From positions 806,001 to 870,000 of the forward strand of contig CAVPFX010000002.1 in NCBI GenBank assembly GCA_963703895.1: DNA of 64,000 bases, in the 5' to 3' direction. Source of the DNA: VRUE01 sp963703895 (lineage in GTDB: Bacteria; Actinomycetota; Thermoleophilia; Solirubrobacterales; 70-9). This document shows positions 61,613 to 64,000 of this stretch, piece by piece; position 1 is the stretch's first letter; each line of letters begins with the position of its first letter. Under the pieces are notes generated by a model. It made no database searches. It was not told the origin of the DNA and saw nothing but the letters and a program-made list of their open reading frames with translations. The position numbers were made by a program, and so were the translations under genes.

Positions 61613-62088
61613 TGCCCGCCGAGACCGGCAAAGCCTGGGCCGCGCACGCCCTCGCCGCCCTTCAGGAGGCTGGCTACAAGCGCGGCGGCGCCCGCACCGC
61701 GGTGGTCGAGGCCCTGGCCGGGCACAACTGCGCCGTGACGGCGCTCGATCTCGACGAGGAGCTGCGTCGCCGCCGGCCGCCGGTCGGCCGCGCCAGCGTC
61801 TACCGGGCGCTGGAGCAGCTCGAGCGGCTTGGACTCGTGCAGCGGCTGGAGGTGACCCGCGGCACCGCCGGTTACGAGCGGGTCGAGCCCGGCGGCGAGC
61901 ATCATCACCACGCGATCTGCCGCCACTGCGGTCGCATGGTCCCCTTCGAGGACTCCTCCCTGGAGCGGGCGATCGCCAAGCTCTCCGATGAGCTGCAGCT
62001 TCGAGGTGACCGACCACGACGTGGTCCTGCGCGGTCTCTGTCAACGCTGTGCTGGCTGATTAAGGAGAGAATGGCCGGGGATGGGTGA
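61612..62088 (+). CDS. zur: Fur-family zinc regulator Zur (C terminus frameshifted)
   Basis: The protein has the Fur winged helix (LQEAGYKRGGARTAVVEALA; GRASVYRALEQLERLGLVQR), the metal-site HHHH motif EHHHHAICRHCGRMVPFED with the first CxxC. In the given frame the last about 30 residues are aberrant. One extra base near 61996 (CTGCAGC in place of CTGAGC) explains it; the restored frame reads SFEVTDHDVVLRGLCQRCAG with the second CxxC and stops at 62057-62059. Zur with zinc represses uptake genes, so this protein should close the operator at 58253. Expression at the end of its own operon gives feedback. Confidence 0.88.
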   Translation: MPAETGKAWAAHALAALQEAGYKRGGARTAVVEALAGHNCAVTALDLDEELRRRRPPVGRASVYRALEQLERLGLVQRLEVTRGTAGYERVEPGGEHHHHAICRHCGRMVPFEDSSLERAIAKLSDELQLRGDRPRRGPARSLSTLCWLIKERMAGDG

Positions 62089-62788
62089 CCTGGTCGAGAT
62101 CTTCCTGCTCTCGCTGCTGGCGATGTTCAACCCGACCCTGCTCGCCGCCGTCACCCTGATGCTGCTGCTGCCGAATCCGAAGCGGCTGATGCTCGGCTAC
62201 CTGCTCGGTGCCTACACCGCTAGCATCAGCATCGGCTTGGTGATCGTCTTTGCCCTGCCGGATTCGGGCGCGACGAGCACCAGCAAGAACACGCTCAGTC
62301 CAGCCGAGGATGTCGTCGTCGGCCTCCTCCTCCTGGTCGTCGCCCTCGTCCTCGCCACCGATCGCGATCGGCCCCTGCGCGAGCGCCGGGAGCGGCGCAA
62401 GGACAAGAAGCAGGCAAAGAGCGAGGGGGAGGAAAAGGAAGCGCTGCCGATGCGCCTGCTCGGCCGTGGCTCGCCCCGCGTCGCCTTCGTCGTCGGCCTG
62501 CTGCTCAGCTTCCCGGGCGTCTCCTACCTGACCGGTCTCAACCACATCCACAAACTCGACGCTGCCGCGCTGCCGACCGCCCTGCTCGTCATCGCCTTCT
62601 GCCTGGTCCAGCAGTTGCTGCTCGAGGTGCCGCTTGCCGGCTACTTCGTCGCTCCGGAGAAAACCGCCGATGCGGTTAAAGGGTTCCGGGCCTGGCTCGG
62701 CCGCAACGGGCGCCTGGCGGGCATAATCGTCGCTGCCGTGCTCGGTGCCCTCATCCTCATCCGTGGAATCGCCGGCTTGGTGAGCTGA
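62081..62788 (+). CDS. GAP-family (Sap, SfLAP-like) membrane protein
   Basis: The 235-residue membrane protein has six helices with a central charged cytosolic loop (RRERRKDKKQAKSEGEEKEA). The N-terminal LLSLLAMFNPTLLAAVTLML and the second-half FVVGLLLSFPGVSYLTGLN are typical of the GAP/sulfolipid-1-addressing proteins of actinobacteria, which are related to LysE-type exporters. ATG 62081 overlaps the end of the uncorrected zur frame; AAGGAG lies 13 nt upstream. Its proximity to the zinc genes may be incidental. Confidence 0.8.
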   Translation: MGDLVEIFLLSLLAMFNPTLLAAVTLMLLLPNPKRLMLGYLLGAYTASISIGLVIVFALPDSGATSTSKNTLSPAEDVVVGLLLLVVALVLATDRDRPLRERRERRKDKKQAKSEGEEKEALPMRLLGRGSPRVAFVVGLLLSFPGVSYLTGLNHIHKLDAAALPTALLVIAFCLVQQLLLEVPLAGYFVAPEKTADAVKGFRAWLGRNGRLAGIIVAAVLGALILIRGIAGLVS

Positions 62789-62790
62789 CC

Positions 62791-64000
62791 GTGGCCAAGT
62801 GGGGAGTCCTCGTCGCGCTCGGCGCCGCCCAGTTCCTGATGGTCCTGGACCAGGCGGTGATGAACGTCGCGATCTCGCAGCTGGTCGAGGACTTCGACAC
62901 CACCGTCACCACGATCCAGATGGTGATCGCCTGCTACGCGCTGGTGATGGCGGGATTGATGCTGACCGGCGGCAAGCTGGGGGACATCTGGGGACGGCGC
63001 CGTGCCTTCATCATCGGCCTCTGCATCTACGGCGTCGGCTCGGGACTGACCGCGGCTTCCTGGAGCGTCCCCTCGCTGATGTTCGGCTGGTCTGTCCTCG
63101 AGGGGATCGGCGCCGCGCTCGTGATCCCGGCCCTGATCGCCCTCGTCGCCGGCAACTACAGGGGCGCCGACCGGGCGATCGCCTACGGCGTGCTCGGCGG
63201 CGTTGCCGGCGCTGGCATCGCGGTCGGCCCGATCCTCGGCGGCTGGGCGACCACGGAGCTGAGCTGGCGGGTCGTCTTCGTCGGCGAGGTCGTCGTCGCG
63301 ATCGGGATCCTCTTCGGCACCCGGCTGATCCGCGAGCCGGAGCGGGAGGGGCCCGCACCGTCATTGGACTGGATCGGTGGGGTGCTCTCCGCCGCCGGGC
63401 TGGCCCTGGTCGTCTTCGGCGTCCTGCAGGCGAGCAACTGGGGCTGGCTGGCGCCGCGCAGCTCGCCGATCGAGCCCTTCGGCTTCTCGCTGACCCCCTT
63501 CGTGATCGCCGCCGGCGCCTTGGTGCTGGCGGGGTTCGTGGCCTGGGAGCGCCGCCGCGAAAGGCTGGGCCAGGACCCGCTCGTGCACCTGCCGCTGTTG
63601 CGCATCGCCCCGCTGCGCGGCGGCGTCGCCATGTTCCTCGCCCAGAACCTGATCCTGATGGGGGTCTTCTTCACCGTCCCCCTCTTCCTGCAGGTGGTCC
63701 AGGGCCTCGACGCGCTCGAGACCGGCGTGCGCATGCTGCCGGCCTCAGCCGGCCTCTTCTTCGCCGCGATCGCCGGCTCGGCCTTGGCCAAGCGCTTCCC
63801 GCCGCGACCGCTGGTTCGGACCGGCATCGCGATCGCCTTCGTCGCGATCCTGCTGCTCCTTGCCACGATCGAGCCCGAGCTCGACAACGGCTCCTTCCTC
63901 GTTGCGATGGGGGTGCTGGGGGTCGGGATGGGGCTGATCGTCTCCCAGCTCGGCAACGTCGTCCAATCCGCGGTTGGCGACTCCGATCGCAGCGAGGCCG
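62791..64000 (+). CDS. MFS drug/proton antiporter, DHA2 (EmrB-like), partial
   Basis: The frame opens at GTG 62791, 2 nt after the preceding stop, and is still open at the window end (403 codons seen). Helix 1 has QFLMVLDQAVMNVAIS with the DHA2 acidic residue, the loop 2-3 motif A is GKLGDIWGRRRAF, and motif C-like GGVAGAGIAVGPILGGW lies in helix 5. DHA2 members have 14 helices and export drugs or metabolites by proton exchange. The C-terminal part is beyond the window. Confidence 0.9.
   Translation, partial: MAKWGVLVALGAAQFLMVLDQAVMNVAISQLVEDFDTTVTTIQMVIACYALVMAGLMLTGGKLGDIWGRRRAFIIGLCIYGVGSGLTAASWSVPSLMFGWSVLEGIGAALVIPALIALVAGNYRGADRAIAYGVLGGVAGAGIAVGPILGGWATTELSWRVVFVGEVVVAIGILFGTRLIREPEREGPAPSLDWIGGVLSAAGLALVVFGVLQASNWGWLAPRSSPIEPFGFSLTPFVIAAGALVLAGFVAWERRRERLGQDPLVHLPLLRIAPLRGGVAMFLAQNLILMGVFFTVPLFLQVVQGLDALETGVRMLPASAGLFFAAIAGSALAKRFPPRPLVRTGIAIAFVAILLLLATIEPELDNGSFLVAMGVLGVGMGLIVSQLGNVVQSAVGDSDRSEA

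Overview
The window looks like chromosomal DNA of a high-GC actinobacterium, most likely of the Thermoleophilia (Solirubrobacter/Conexibacter-like). The evidence is strong GC bias at third codon positions, many GTG starts, an AlkB-rubredoxin pair, a Ccm-type cytochrome c system, and a very large secreted repeat protein of a kind I associate with that class. The taxonomy is inference. Gene density is very high, with most genes in overlapping or nearly touching operons. Many genes appear to have leaderless promoters, with a TANNNT -10 box 6-8 nt before the start codon.

Layout. 1-10.9 kb is a phosphate/polyphosphate island: PstA (3' end), PstB, PhoU, Ppx/GppA, a CHAD protein in two pieces, a PHP-glycosyltransferase fusion, polyphosphate kinase PPK1, a DUF47 PhoU-like protein and a PiT transporter. 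An 11-nt-periodic PHO-box-like array precedes the PHP-GT/ppk1 pair. 10.9-16.7 kb carries Tad-pilus-like genes (two TadE-like proteins, a degenerate CpaE-like protein, a TadG-like anchor fused to VanY and SLT domains) interrupted by two Phd/VapB-PIN toxin-antitoxin pairs. 16.7-25.8 kb is mixed metabolism plus uvrC-rapZ and an ABC-2 exporter. 25.9-31.7 kb is a glycolytic operon (gap-pgk-tpiA-gpmI) ending in tgt. 31.7-37.2 kb, minus strand, holds a Ser/Thr kinase, a lipoprotein, a large membrane protein, a papain-like peptidase and an unknown protein. 37.3-45.5 kb holds argS, ccmH, a TlpA-like thioredoxin, tRNA-Gly(CCC) abutting a pseudogene, a large LuxR-type ATPase regulator and an amidohydrolase. 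45.5-52.7 kb holds an ArsR-like regulator divergent from the giant secreted protein, then ccmE-ccmF. 53-57.8 kb holds secG, alkB-rubredoxin-TetR, a TetR-methyltransferase-GNAT operon and a PdxH-like oxidase. 58-62 kb is a zinc uptake operon under a Zur box with a permease-binding-protein fusion, ending in zur. The last genes are a GAP-family membrane protein and an MFS transporter cut by the window end.

Two features stand out. First, the intergenic spaces hold families of long palindromes: a 49-bp repeat (four copies, three at cistron junctions where its 3' arm supplies the next gene's Shine-Dalgarno), and a 105-bp element present twice, identical inside but set in two different perfectly paired outer stems. 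Second, ZnuB-type permease and ZnuA-type lipoprotein are encoded as one open reading frame.

Caveat: six otherwise conserved genes (CHAD, an ABC ATPase, an amidohydrolase, ccmF, znuC, zur) each carry one single-base shift. Sequence or assembly indels are the simplest explanation, and these should be resolved from reads before treating the genes as broken.
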